64,000 bases of DNA from Capra hircus (GCF_001704415.2 NC_030817.1:51817550-51881549), one strand, 5' to 3'; counted from the first letter of the stretch, positions 9,640-20,935 are shown. The notes: generated by a model not told the origin, from the letters alone. Translations and numbers: made by a program.

Positions 9640-12349
9640 GAAATCCCCAGGTCAGTAGGTGTCCAATATGCTACTGGAGATCAGTGGAGAAATAACTCCA
9701 GAAAGAAAGAAGGGATGGAGATAAAACAAAGACAATACCCAGCTGTGGATGTGACTGGTGGTAGAAACAAAGTCTGATGCTGTAAAGAGCAATATTGCAT
9801 AGGAACCTGGAATGTCAGGTCCATGAATCAAGGCAAATTGGAAGTGGTCAAACAAGAGATGGCAAGAGTCAACGTAGACATTCAAGGAATCAGCGAACTT
9901 AAATGGACTGGAATGGGTGAATTTAACTCACATGACCATTATATCTCCTACTGTGGACAGGAATCCCTCAGAAGAAATGGAGTAGCCATCATGGTCAGCA
10001 AAAGAGTCCGAAATGCAGTACTTGGATGCAATCTCAAAAACGACAGAATGATCTCTGTTCGTTTCCAAGGCAAACCATTCAGTATCACAGTAATCCAAGT
10101 CTATGCCCCAACCAGTAATGCTAAAGAAGCTGAAGTTGAATGGTTCTATGAAGACCTACAAGACCTTTTAGAACTAACACCCAAAAAAGATGTCCTTTTC
10201 ATTATAGGGGACTGGAATGCAAAAGGAGGAAGTCAAGAAACACCTGGAGTAACAGGCAAATTTGGCCTTGAAGTACAGAATGAAGCAGGGCAAAGACTAA
10301 TAGAGTTTTGCCAAGAAAATGCACTGGTCATAGCAAACACCCTCTTCCAACAACACAAGAGAAGACTCTACACATGGACATCACCAGATGGTCAACACCA
10401 AAATCAGATTGATTATATTCTTTGCAGCCAATGATGGAGAAGCTCTATACAGTCAGCAAAAACAAGACCAGGAGCTGACTGTGGCTCAGATCATGAACTC
10501 CTTATTACCAAATTCAGACTGAAATTGAAGAAAGTAGGGAAAACCACTAGACCATTTAGGTATGACCTAAATCAAATCCCTTATGATTATACAGTGGAAG
10601 TGAGAAATAGATTTAAGGGCCTAGATCTGATAGATAGAGTGCCTGATGAACTATGGAATGAGGTTCATGACATGGTACAGGAGAGAGGGATCAAGACCAT
10701 CCCCATGGAAAAGAAATGCAAAAAAGCAAAGTGGCTGTCTGGGGAGGCCTTCCAAATAGCTGTGAAAAGAAGAGAAGCGAAAAGCAAAGGAGAAAAGGAA
10801 AGATATAAGCATCTGAATGCAGAGTTCCAAAGATGAGCAAGAAGAGATAAGAAAGCCTTCCTCAGCGATCAATGCAAAGAAATAGAGGAAAACAACAGAA
10901 TGGGAAAGACTAGAGATCTCTTCAAGGAAATTAGAGATACCAAGGGAACATTTCATGCAAAGATGGGCTCGATAAAGGACAGAAATGTTATGGACCTAAC
11001 AGAAGCAGAAGATATTAAGAAGAGGTGGCAAGAATACACAGAAGAACTGTACAAAAAAGATCTTCACGACCCAGATAATCACGATGCTGTGATCACTCAT
11101 CTAGAGCCAGACATCCTGGAATGTGAAGTCAAGTGGGCCTTAGAAAACATCAGTATGAACAAAGCTAGTGGAGGTGATAGAATTCCAGTGGAGCTGTTTC
11201 AAATCCTGAAAGATGATGCTGTGAAAGTGCTGCACTCAATATGCCAGCAAATTTGGAAAACTCAGCAGTGGCCACAGAACTGGAAAAGGTCAGTTTTCAT
11301 TCCAATCCCAAAGAAAGGCAATGCCAAAGAATGCTCAAACTACTGTACAATTGCACTCATCTCACACGCTAGGAAATTAATGCTCAAAATTCTCCAAGCA
11401 AGACTTCAACAATATGTGAAGCGTGAACTCCCTGATGTTCAAGCAGGTTTTAGAAAAGCAGAGGAACCAGAGATAACTTGCCAACATCGCTGGATCATCG
11501 AAAAAGCAAGAGAGTTCCAGAAAAACATCTATTTCTGCCTTATTGACTATGCCAAAGCCTTTGACTGTGTGGATCACAATAAACTGTGGAAAATTCTGAG
11601 AGAGATGGGAATACCAGACCACCTGACCTGCCTTATTGAGAAATCTATATGCAGGTCAGGAAGCAACAGTTAGAACTGGACATGGAACAACAGACTGGTT
11701 CCAAATAGGAAAAGGAGTATGTCAAGGCTGTATATTGTCACCCTGCTTATTTCACTTATATGCAGAGTACATCATGAGAAATGCTGGGCTGGAAGAATCA
11801 CAAGCTGGAATCAAGATTGCTGGGAGAAATATCAATAACCTCAGATATGCAGATACCACCACCCTTATGGCAGAAAGTGAAGAGGAGCCTAAAAGCCTCT
11901 TGATGAAAGTGAAAGAGGAGAGTGAAAAAGTTGGCTTGAAGTCAACATTTAGAAAACGAAGATCATGGCATCCGGTCGCATCACTTCATGGGAAATAGGT
12001 GGGGAAACAGTGGAAACAGTGTCAGACTTTATTTTGGGGGGCTCCAAAATCACTGCAGATGGTGATTGCAGCCATGAAATTAAAAGATGGTTACTCCTTG
12101 GAAGAAAAGTCATGACCAACCTAGATAGCATATTCAAAAGCAGAGACATTACTTTGCCAACTAAGGTCCGTCTAGTCAAGGCTATGGTTTTTCCAGTGGT
12201 CATGTATGGATGTGAGAGTTGGACTGTGAAGAAGGCTGAGCGCCTGTGAGTCTGAGTGAACTCCGGGAGTTGGTGATGGACAGGGAGGCCTGGAGTGCTG
12301 CAATTCATGGGGTTGCAAAGAGTCGGACACGACTGAACTGAACTGAACT
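9640..12349 (+). mobile_element. BovB LINE, near-complete coding part, internally deleted
   Basis: This is the largest BovB here. It begins in the region just upstream of the endonuclease (ggtcagtaggtgtccaatat) and contains the endonuclease (9823-10434), linker (10525-10836), RT (10900-11673, 11636-11998) and C-terminal region (11965-12249). It ends with the diagnostic repeated gaactgaactgaactgag tail. Lesions: TGA at 10432-10434 (a single A-to-T change in an AGA codon), TGA at 10834-10836, a frame break near 11640, YADT for YADD at 11846-11857, and an internal deletion of about 270 bases at about 12242 that removes most of the C-terminal domain. The last 100 bases of the 3' end are retained. 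It is inverted relative to 5245-7255. Confidence 0.95.
9823..10434 (+). pseudogene. BovB AP-like endonuclease ORF, stopped before the SDH motif
   Basis: This 203-residue open frame lies in the BovB at 9640. Motifs of the APE-type retrotransposon endonuclease are visible: ISELKW with Glu25, VYAPTS with Tyr94, IIGDWNAK with Asp130 and Asn132, and QIDYIL with Asp197. The frame ends at TGA 10432-10434, and the final catalytic Ser-Asp-His lies in the same frame just after it at 10486-10494. The domain is therefore otherwise well preserved and is cut about 18 codons short of its last catalytic motif. In the family this enzyme nicks target DNA for target-primed reverse transcription. There is no sign of host use. 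Confidence 0.9.
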
Positions 12350-12469
12350 GAGTAGGGGATATAAACATAATTTCATTGAGACAGAAAGGGAATTATGGGC
12401 TCTAAGTGCAAAGGCAGAGGGAAATTCGGCCTGTGATAGTGACTTTCTTTGTTCCTTATTTTAGGGGGA

Positions 12470-13325
12470 ACGTTATTAGGGTTTCAGTATTAAGGATGAT
12501 ATTAGCTGTAGGTGTTTTATAGAGTTTTTTTCTAGATTGAGGAAGGTTTCCCCCAACCATTTTTCATTTGCTGTGAGTTATCATGAATGGATATTGAATT
12601 TTGCAGATTTTTTTCTGCATCATTTGAAATAATCATCTAGTCTTTCTTTCATAGTGTGAAAATATGAGTTACATTGACTGATTTTTTTATTATTATATAA
12701 ATCATGCATTCTTGTGATTAAGCCATGATGTAGTATCCATGTTTATGTATCACCAAATTTGATTTACTAATATTTTGTTAAGGAGTTTTGTACCTATTTT
12801 CATGAGGGATATTTTTCTAAATTTCCTTTGAATATGTTTGGCGTTGATTTAGGGCAATGCTGGCCCCATAGAATGAGTTGAGTTACATTCAATCACCTAT
12901 TTTTTTTTCTTTAGGCTTTCCAGTGTGAACTGGAAAACCTGCTAGACAAATTCCAAAAGAGCTGTAAGACTCAGTCATCTATTTTCTACAAGAGTTTGTG
13001 TATAGAACTGATATTATTTGTTCCGTAAGTGTTTTGTAGAATTCGCCAATGAAGCCATCTGGACCTCATGTTTTCTTTAGGGAAGTTCTAAAACAATGAA
13101 GTCAATGTGTTGCTCTAATGTGATGTCCTCTCTCTCATTCTTGTTATTGACCAATTTATTTCTTCTCTCTTATTTATATTAATCATAAAAAGTCTGGGTA
13201 CTGTTTTATCTGTATTACTGACATTCTCAAAGAACTAGCTTTAGATATCACTCACTTTTCTTTTTTGTTTTTACTTTCTATTTCATTGATTTCTGCTCTT
13301 ATTTTTTTTCTATCTGGAAAATTAA
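12470..13325 (-). mobile_element. L1 ORF2 fragment (part 1 of a split L1)
   Basis: Antisense L1 ORF2: gggcaatgctggccccatag and aatgagtt, then agaattcgccaatgaagcc (complement of the RT DGFTGEF motif), then tttcattgatttctgctctt. The text continues in order at 15912, so the two are one L1 interrupted by about 2.6 kb. Confidence 0.75.
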
Positions 13326-13404
13326 AAATATTTGTTTTCCATAGTGGAGTTCATAATGTGTGTAAGCATAATGACATAGTACATAGAGATAAACATAGTA
13401 CAGA

Positions 13405-14085
13405 CTTTTTAAAAATTGAAATATAATTGATTTATAATGTTGTGTTTGGTTTCAGGTGTACAGCAAAGTGATTCAGTTAGATATACATATATATTCTTTT
13501 TCAGATTCTTTTCCCTTGTAAGTTAGTACAGAATATCAAGTACAGTTTCCTGTGCTATACAGTAAGTCCTTATTTATCCACTTGATATATGGTAGTATAT
13601 ATATGTCAATCTCAAGCTCCTACTCATTTATTCCCTCTTCCCTTTCCCCATTGGTAACCACAGGTTTCTTTTCTATGTCTGTGAGTCTATTTCTGTTTTG
13701 TATATAAGATCATTTGTATCATTTTTTAAAAAATTCTACATGTAACTGATATCATCCGGTATTTGTCTTTCTCTGTCTGGCTTACTTCACTCGTATGATG
13801 ATCTCTAGGTCCATCATGTTGCTGCAAATGGCATTAATTCATTGTTTTTAATGGCTGAGTAATATTCCATTTATATTTACACCACATCTGCTTTATCCAT
13901 TCTCCTGTTGATGGCCATTTAGGTTGCTTGTCCATGCCTTGGCTGTTTTACATAGTGCCACCATTAGCATTGGGGTGCATGCATCTTTCTAAATTATGGT
14001 TTTCTCTGGATATAAGCCCAGAATTGGGATGGCAGGATCATATGGTAGGTCTAAAATAGTAGCGATTTTAATGGCAGCTGTTGTT
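13405..14085 (-). mobile_element. Younger L1 3' end inserted in the L1
   Basis: The cetartiodactyl L1 3'UTR in antisense: ataattgatttataatgttg, tttcaggtgtacagcaaagt, cctgtgctatacagtaagtc, tggctgagtaatattccatt, and ggggtgcatgcatctttct. It is truncated at about 14085. It lies inside the older L1 at 12470-16500. Confidence 0.8.
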
Positions 14086-14490
14086 CTTCATCAGTTTAAC
14101 TTCACAAAAGAAGTTTATCAGCAGAGCTAATGTCTCACAGACTTACTAATTCACATTCTGTAACAAGTTAACTTGTTTCCTTTTTGTCACCTCTTCTCTC
14201 TGCCTCTAATTTATTTTCTAGCAGTTCACATTCATATTCCAGTGTGTGCTCCTCCAAAAATGCACTAGCAAAGTGTAGATCATTTACACTCATTCTAACC
14301 CAGCAGATCCTCTTTAGGAGAGATGTCATCATCCATGAGGGGTTTGTTTTCTTTTTCTACCACTTTGTCAACTTAACCAGTCATTTCTCCTTTTGTTTTG
14401 GTCATACTATTATTTGCTTTTTGAGTGCCTCCTGATTGAGTCCACACAGATTTGAATGCACAGCAGATTTCATGATATTAGAGGAGGCTG
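14086..14490. other. Unassigned sequence inside the L1 block
   Basis: No repeat family and no gene is recognised. It sits between the younger L1 and a BOV-A2. An 83-codon open frame at 14184-14435 has no recognisable motif. Confidence 0.5.
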
Positions 14491-14501
14491 TAGGTTCCCT
14501 T

Positions 14502-14777
14502 TGGAGAAAGCAATAGCAACCCACTCCGATATTCTTGCCTGGAAAATCCCATGGACAGAGGAGCCTGGTAAGCTGCAGTTCATGGGGTCGCTGAGTCCAA
14601 CGTGACTGAGCAACTTCACTTTCACTTTTCACTTTCATGCATTGGAGAAGGACATGGCAACCCACTCCAATGTTCTTGCCTGGAGAATCTCAGGGACCGC
14701 AGAGCCTGGTAGGCTGCCATCTATGGAGTCGCACGGAATCGGACACGATTGACGCGACTTAGCAGCAGCAGCAGCAG
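14502..14777 (+). mobile_element. BOV-A2 SINE, full length
   Basis: Two Bov-A monomers joined by the cttcactttcacttttcact linker, ending in a CAG-repeat tail. TSD taggttccctt at 14491-14501 and tagattccctt at 14778-14788 (one mismatch). Confidence 0.92.
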
Positions 14778-14788
14778 TAGATTCCCTT

Positions 14789-15304
14789 AAGTCATTTTGT
14801 ATGTAGTCTTCGTTTTCATCTGGGGTCCACAATCAGCAACTGCCAGTAACTAATCAGTCTCAGATGGAGCTTCATTTTGTCTCAAGCAAACACTACAGGC
14901 AACACACTCCTCAGGGTCTACTGAGACATCAAATGGTGCCTCATATGAACAGTGCTTTTCTGTAAGATGGTTAAATCCTGTGCTCATTCTGCTCAACAAA
15001 AAGAGCTGTCTTCCAATACACACAGCAGGCTGAAAGGTCTAAAGTCAGAGAGACTTTGGAAACCCCACATTCAGGTTACAGATCTCTTGGCTCACATCAG
15101 AAGTGTTCAGAGACTCTGTCTGTGCTTTATAAAGGAGGCCATCCTGGGCCTTTAGTGCTCACGATCCTCCTCCTTGGTGTTCTTTGAAGTGTTCTTTGTT
15201 AGTAATTCCAACCTGAATGATTTGGAAGTAGAAATCCCAAGGAAAGACCTTCATTTTTCTAACCAGTACTCTTCAAAGTATAACGTTCAAAGTATAAAGA
15301 CAGA
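14789..15304. other. Unassigned sequence, possible LTR or foreign insert
   Basis: Continuation of the unassigned block after the BOV-A2. A TATA-like ctttataaagg lies at about 15125-15135. No LTR ends, poly(A) or ORF homology could be established. Confidence 0.4.
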
Positions 15305-15305
15305 T

Positions 15306-15689
15306 GAGCATCGAAGAATTGATGCTTTTGAACTGTGGTGTTGGAGAAGACTTGAGAGTCCCTTGGACTGCAAGGAGATCCAACACATCAATCCTAAAGT
15401 AAATCAGTCCTGAATATTCATTGGAAGGACGGATGCTGAAGCTGAAACTCCAATACTTTGGCCACCTCATGTGAAGAACTCATTGGAAAGACCCTGATGC
15501 TGGAAAAGATTGAAGGCAGGAGGAGAAGGGGATGACAGAGGATGAGATGGTTGGATGGCATCACCAACTCAATGGACATGAATTTGAGCAAGCTCCAGGA
15601 GTTGGTGATGGACTGGGAAGCCTGGTGTGCTGCAGTCCATGGGGTTGCAAAGAGTCGGACACGACTGAGCAACTGAACTGAACTGAACT
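15306..15689 (+). mobile_element. BovB LINE, 3' end fragment
   Basis: Sense BovB from gcatcgaagaattgatgc to the gaactgaactgaactc tail. Strongly 5'-truncated. Confidence 0.92.
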
Positions 15690-15810
15690 CTTCAATTTGT
15701 CAAAATCATCAAAAACAAGGAAAACTTGAGAAACCACCATAGTCTAGAGGAGTCTAAAGTGATATGAACTAAATGGTTTTTGAGGAAAATTTCTTAAACA
15801 AGTTCTTGTT
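15690..15810 (+). repeat. Old L1M 3' end piece
   Basis: caatttgtcaaaatcatcaa, then ttgagaaaccaccatagtc and tatgaactaaatgg follow the old L1M 3'UTR order. Confidence 0.5.
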
Positions 15811-15910
15811 GCCACGGGAAACACAGGAGCCATACGAGCTTCCAGCCCAGCTGCTGGGTAGCCTCCGAGGCCCTGTGGGGGCCGCACAGCCCCAGCTGGT
15901 GCCCGCATGC
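15811..15910. other. GC-rich orphan segment of about 100 bases
   Basis: A CG-containing, GC-rich block (ccagcccagctgctgggta, ggccctgtgggggccgcac) stands out sharply from AT-rich L1 text on both sides. Origin unknown. Confidence 0.6.
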
Positions 15911-15911
15911 C

Positions 15912-16500
15912 TTATTATAAGTTTTTAAATTTTATTTCCTTCTTTCTGCTTGCTTTCAGTTTAAGTTGCTCTTGTAGTTTATTAAGTTGGAAGAATAGGT
16001 CATTGATATTAAAGTTTTCTATTCTAATATAAACATTTGATGCTATGCATTTCCTTGAAAACATAGCTTTAATGGCATCCCATAACTTTTGAATAATTGT
16101 GGTTCTGTTTTCATTCAGTCCATAACATTAGACTTTTTCTTTTGTGACCTTTGATCCATTGGTTATTTATGTGTTGTGTTTAACTTTTAATTATTTGGGG
16201 AGATTTGTTCAAATATCTTTCTGTTACTGAATTTTAGAATACTTTAAGTTGAGAGGATGCTTTGTATGAATTTAATCTTTCTGAACAGACTTGTTTTATG
16301 TCACAGAACATAACTGATATAGCTTGGTAAATATATCATGTACACTCAACAAGAATGTATATTTTGCTATCATTTTGGGTTTTTTGTTTGTTTAATTTTT
16401 TTTATCCCTGTCTTGATTTACTGAAGTTTCATTTTTATAAGATGTGTTTAGTTGAGGATTTATTTTGCTTGGGCTTTGTGGGGCATCTTGAATTAGTAGA
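15912..16500 (-). mobile_element. L1 ORF2 fragment (part 2 of the split L1)
   Basis: Antisense ORF2 text continues from 13325: tttccttctttctgcttgc, acatttgatgctatgcattt, gatccattggttatttatgt, catgtacactcaacaagaat. Confidence 0.7.
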
Positions 16501-17180
16501 CTATTAATGGTCATCTCTTCAAAATATTGTCTCAGATCCCTTCTTTTCTCTTTTTTTTCTGGGACTTCAATTTATCTTGTTAGGTTCCCTCACTGTATCT
16601 GATATCTCTCTTCAAAAACAAACAAACAAAAAAGACATTAACTTTGAAGAAACTGCACTTAAACCCAACAGTGACATTTCAATGACAAGAACTTCAGAAA
16701 ACAGTGAAATGTTATCTCCAAGGTGCCTTGAGAAAATAACTACTCTTCTAGATATACTTCAATAAAGAAGGTAAAATTAATGTTTTTAGAATATATTAAA
16801 AGAAATTATATTTTTGAGAAAGTTATTCCAACAGGAGATAAGCATAAAGAATATTCTCTAAATCATTCATTATGCAGAAAGAAAACCCTCTTGCATGAAA
16901 GAACAGATGCAGAAAGTGATGGGGGGACCAAAGAAAATTATAATTATGAGAATAAATCTAAATCACATTGACAGTGAAAGTAGGAGGTTTGAAGAAAGAA
17001 CAATGTGGCATATAAATTATACAGAATTACAATACTAAATGGTGAAAATATCGCAAAAGATGTGTGTGCATGCTGGGGGATGTATGTGGTAAATGCTTTT
17101 ACACCATTCATAAATTCTTCCCGAGGAGGATAATAAAAGTAAGAATGGTTTTGTTAAGGAACTTTTCAAGTAACTAGTAA
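16501..17180. other. Unassigned, probably old L1-derived
   Basis: AT-rich text with a CAAA repeat near 16615-16630 and two short open frames (16577-16765, 16780-16971) that match nothing recognised. Its position between L1 parts suggests L1 origin, but I cannot match it. Confidence 0.35.
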
Positions 17181-17184
17181 GAGA

Positions 17185-17500
17185 ATAAAACAGTGAGGCT
17201 GCAATAAGATGCCGTTTTATACCTACTAGGATGACTACTAGATGACCTACTAGTAAAGAAGATTGACAGTAACATGTTGGCCAGGACATGGAGATATTAG
17301 AAGCCTCGAAAAGCTAAGCATAGCGTGACAGTATGACCCAGCATTTCCATTCATCCATTCATACGTATACATCAAAAAGAATTGAAAACAGGAACTCAAA
17401 CAGAGACTTGTACATCTATGCTTATAGCATCATTATTCACAGTAGCCAAAGACAGAAACAATCTCAGTGACTCTGGAGAGATGAATGAATAAACAAGGTT
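17185..17500 (+). mobile_element. L1 3' region fragment
   Basis: Sense L1: aagatgccgttttataccta, acatgttggccaggacatgg, gacccagcatttccattcat, catcattattcacagtagcc, ggagagatgaatgaataaac. Confidence 0.7.
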
Positions 17501-17970
17501 AGAACTTCAGAAATCTTTGTTTTGGGAAATGTCTTGTTACTTCTTTCATCATTTCTTCTCTCCGTGTTCTTTGTTCTTCCTTTGTGGAACTTCTGCAAGA
17601 AATTTTACCTCTAGGAATGGTCCTGTATAACTCTTACCTTTTCTCTCATATTTCTTTCCTTTTTTGCCTTATATCCTGGAAAATTTTCTTCCTTTTATCT
17701 CTCAAACTTTCTATTGAATTTTAATTTTAGAAATCATCATTTTAGTTTCCAACCATTCTTTTTTGCTTTTATCATCGCATCTTTTTTTTTGTTTTAAAGT
17801 ATGCAGTGTCACTTTTAAAAAATATCTGAGGATATTAGCAGGAGGGTTAAAATATTTTCCCTGTCTCTGTGTTAAATTATCTCTATCTCTGCAGTTTTTC
17901 TTAATGTTTAACTTGATCTCTTTTGCATTACAGGTTTTCCTCAAATACCTAGCATATCTTGGTTTTCAAT
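17501..17970. other. Unassigned T-rich sequence, old-repeat texture
   Basis: Text such as gccttatatcctggaaaatt and aaatatctgaggatattagc has the feel of an old interspersed repeat, but I cannot name a family. Confidence 0.35.
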
Positions 17971-18031
17971 AAATGTTTTAAAATTATGTAGTATAAAAAC
18001 TAAATGTTTAAAATTATATAGTATAAAAACT
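17971..18031. repeat. 30-base tandem duplication
   Basis: A unit beginning aaatgttttaaaattatgta and ending tataaaaact (17971-18001) is followed at once by a second unit (18002-18031) with two differences. Confidence 0.9.
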
Positions 18032-18116
18032 TTAATGTGTAAAAGGATGATGTCTACTGCCAGGCAGGTGTTGGCAGATGGACCTTTTAGTATTTAAAGT
18101 GAAGTAGTTAGTGTAA

Positions 18117-18391
18117 CGGAGAAGGCAATGCTAATCCACTCCAGTACTCTTGCCTGGAGAATCCCATGGACAGAGGAGCCTTGTAGGCTGCAGCCCATGG
18201 GGTTGCAAATGTCAGACACGACTGAGCAACTTCACTTTCACTTTTCACTTTCATGCATTGGAGAAGGAAATGGCAACCCACTCCAGTGTTTTTGCCTGAA
18301 GAATCCCAGGGACGGGGGAGCCTAATGGGCTGCCGTCGATGGGGTCGCACAGAGTCGGACACGACTGAAGCGACTTAGCAGCAGCAGCAGC
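18117..18391 (+). mobile_element. BOV-A2 SINE, full length
   Basis: Complete dimer with CAG tail. TSD agttagtgtaa at 18106-18116 and 18392-18402, perfect. Confidence 0.95.
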
Positions 18392-18545
18392 AGTTAGTGT
18401 AAGCTATCACACCAACTACTTAACTAATTCAGTCTGTTTTTTCTTTTTTTTTCTTTCAGATCTCCCTGCCCTTGTTTTTAGCCTAGGACTTCAAAACCTA
18501 GATACTATGCATTCTATTTTTTAAAATATATTGTATTAGTATTTA

Positions 18546-18642
18546 TTTGGCTAGGCAAGGGATCTTTTAATTATGTCGTGGGATCTAGTTCCCTGACCAG
18601 GGATTGAAGCCAGGCCCCTGCATAGGGAGTGAGGTGTCTTAG
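18546..18642 (-). mobile_element. CHR-type SINE fragment
   Basis: Antisense core gggatctagttccctgacca, then gggattgaagccaggcccct, then gaggtgtcttagcc. Confidence 0.7.
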
Positions 18643-18644
18643 CC

Positions 18645-18867
18645 TGCCTGCGTGCTAAGTTATTTCAGTCGTGTCCGACTCTTTGCGACTGTATCGACTG
18701 TAGTCTGTCAAGGTCCTCCCTCTATAGGATTCTCCAGGCAAGAATACTGGAATGGGTTTCTATGCCCTCCTCCAGGGCATCTTCCCCACCCAGGGATAGA
18801 ACCTGTGTCTCCTACAGCTCTTGCATTGCAGGTGGATTCTTAGCCACGGGACCCCTGGGAAAGTCAT
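18645..18867 (-). mobile_element. Bov-tA SINE
   Basis: Antisense copy from gcgtgctaagttatttcagt through tccaggcaagaatactggaa to the diverged head complement at about 18850-18865. Confidence 0.85.
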
Positions 18868-19921
18868 GCTGTACATACTTTGTGTGCTGAAGAGAGGCAT
18901 AGAGAGTTTTCACCATGCCACATGTAGACTTACTCTCTTAGTTTTCATCTCTACATTTTTTTCTTGGCCTCTCTTGGCTTTGGCCTGAGTCCGTAGTCTC
19001 TGGTGTATTCGGCAAGGTGCACCAGCTGCCTAACTCGTGCAGCCCCTCTGGTAGTATTTCATGGTGTAGATTTTTCTTCACTCTGCTCAACAGTTAACAG
19101 CTCTCGCTCTGATTTCTGTCTTCCAGATATTTGGTGGAATAATTTGCTTGGTGATCACCTGCTCCCACTCTTGTTGTTTTGGGTTTGTACCATTTTGATT
19201 CCTTTGCCATTTGTTAGGTGATATTGGGCATGATAAACACACATGACTAGTCTGTTATTCTTCTACTAGGAAGAAATATTTAGTTAAATAACTTTTCAGA
19301 GGGTATTTTCTGTATGAAAAGTCTCTAAAATGTACCTCTCTGATGCTAGAACTTTAGAGGTTCTGAGAATTGAACTTAATGTTGAGGTGTTTAAGTATTT
19401 TTGATTCAGTAGGTGGCACTCTTTACTAGTTTAACTCAATCCTAAATTAGTGTTTGAATTTCAGTTCAGGGTAGAAAGATTTTATTTATCCTTATAATCC
19501 AAATAAATATGTTTTCAGAATTGGGTTATCAACTCTGACCAATTTATATTTTCACAACTTAAAATGTTTGAGTTAAATTTCAAAGTAAAGATCTGAAAAA
19601 AATAAAAAACTAAAATCTCCAACATTTCCAAATTTCTAAAACAGTAGTGTTAATAGTGACTTATGCTTTATCAAAAGTTAAAAATAATTAAAATCTTATC
19701 AGAAATACTGAGTACTAAAGACATTCAGATTCAAGTTGTTAAATATTTTTATTTAACAGCTCATTTATTTAACCTTTATTTATTTTTATTTAACCTCTTA
19801 TTGCATGGGCAGGTTCATTTCATTCTCTTTTCTTCTCTATCCTTCTTTCTGAATATTCCCCCAATGTATCAGTGTTTTAAATGTACTCATATATTTGTAC
19901 AATCTGTAGAGTAAACAAAGC
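18868..19921. other. Intergenic sequence, nothing recognised
   Basis: About 1 kb with no young repeat and no coding signal. Confidence 0.55.
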
Positions 19922-19928
19922 ACAATGT

Positions 19929-20210
19929 TTGTTGCTGCTGCTGCTGCTGCTGTCGCTTCAGTCGTGTCTGACTCTGTGTGACCCCATCGACGGCAGCCCA
20001 TTAGGCTCCCCCGTCCCTGGGATTCTCCAGGCAAAAACACTGGAGTGGGTTGCCATTTCCTTCTCCAATGCATGAAAGTGAAAAGTGAAAGTGAAGTTGC
20101 TCAGTCGTGTTCGACTCTTAACAACCCCACAGACTGCAGCCTACCAAGCTCCTCTGTCCATGGGATTTTCCAGGCAAGAGTACTACAGTGGGGTGCCATT
20201 GCCTTCTCCT
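19929..20210 (-). mobile_element. BOV-A2 SINE, full length
   Basis: Starts with the complementary (GCT)n tail and carries both monomers. TSD acaatgt at 19922-19928 and 20211-20217. Confidence 0.93.
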
Positions 20211-20217
20211 ACAATGT

Positions 20218-20800
20218 CTGTTAACAATCCTATAATCAAAAATCATAGTCAAGATACATGTTGGCAGTTAAGTAAATACTAATACAGTTTAGGGAAACAT
20301 TGAGTGCTTTTGGAAAACTTTATATATTCTATTAATAACAAGCAAGTACAGAGAAACATCTTTACTTCCTGTTCTGAATTTGCAAATAATTTACCAGTCT
20401 GGAAATCATTCTTGAAATTGTAATATTCAATGTTCACATAAATCTTATTAGGTCTGAAGCAAACCATGAAATTTTAGAGCTGTAAGGGACTTCGGAGAGC
20501 ATAAGTCTAACTTGTTTTGTTTATTACTTACAAAAGTGAGCTCTTTAAAAACTATGGTTTTCAACAACATTGGAAAAATATTCTAAAAAGAGTTAAAACA
20601 ACTTACTGTAAAAGTTCACGGGTAAACCTGTGACCAATTTTGACAAAATATGTAAAAAATATTAGTAGTGAGAAGACTAAACTGCTCTGAGAACTATTAT
20701 CAATCTGTCTGGAAACCTCAGTGTGATGCTAGGCTTATGTAACCGTGGGTGAATGGTGACTTTATCTTTTATTTTTCTACAGTTTTATGTTTAAAATGTA
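20218..20800. other. Intergenic sequence, nothing recognised
   Basis: AT-rich unique-looking DNA without ORFs of interest. Confidence 0.55.
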
Positions 20801-20805
20801 TTTTT

Positions 20806-20935
20806 AGGACTTTCCCAGTGGTTCAGTGGTTAAGACTCTGAGCTGCCAATGCAGGGGTATGGGTTTGATCTCTGGTGGGGGAACTAAGATCCCACATGCC
20901 ACATGGTTTGGCCAAAAGATTAAAATAAATAAAAT
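20806..20935 (+). mobile_element. CHR-type SINE, short form
   Basis: aggactttcccagtggttca, gggtttgatctctggtgggg, aactaagatcccacatgcc, A-rich tail. Confidence 0.82.

Noticed and set aside
18376..18391. Repeated CAG tracts as trinucleotide expansions
   Set aside because: They are the normal 3' tails of BOV-A2 elements and recur at each copy in the expected orientation.
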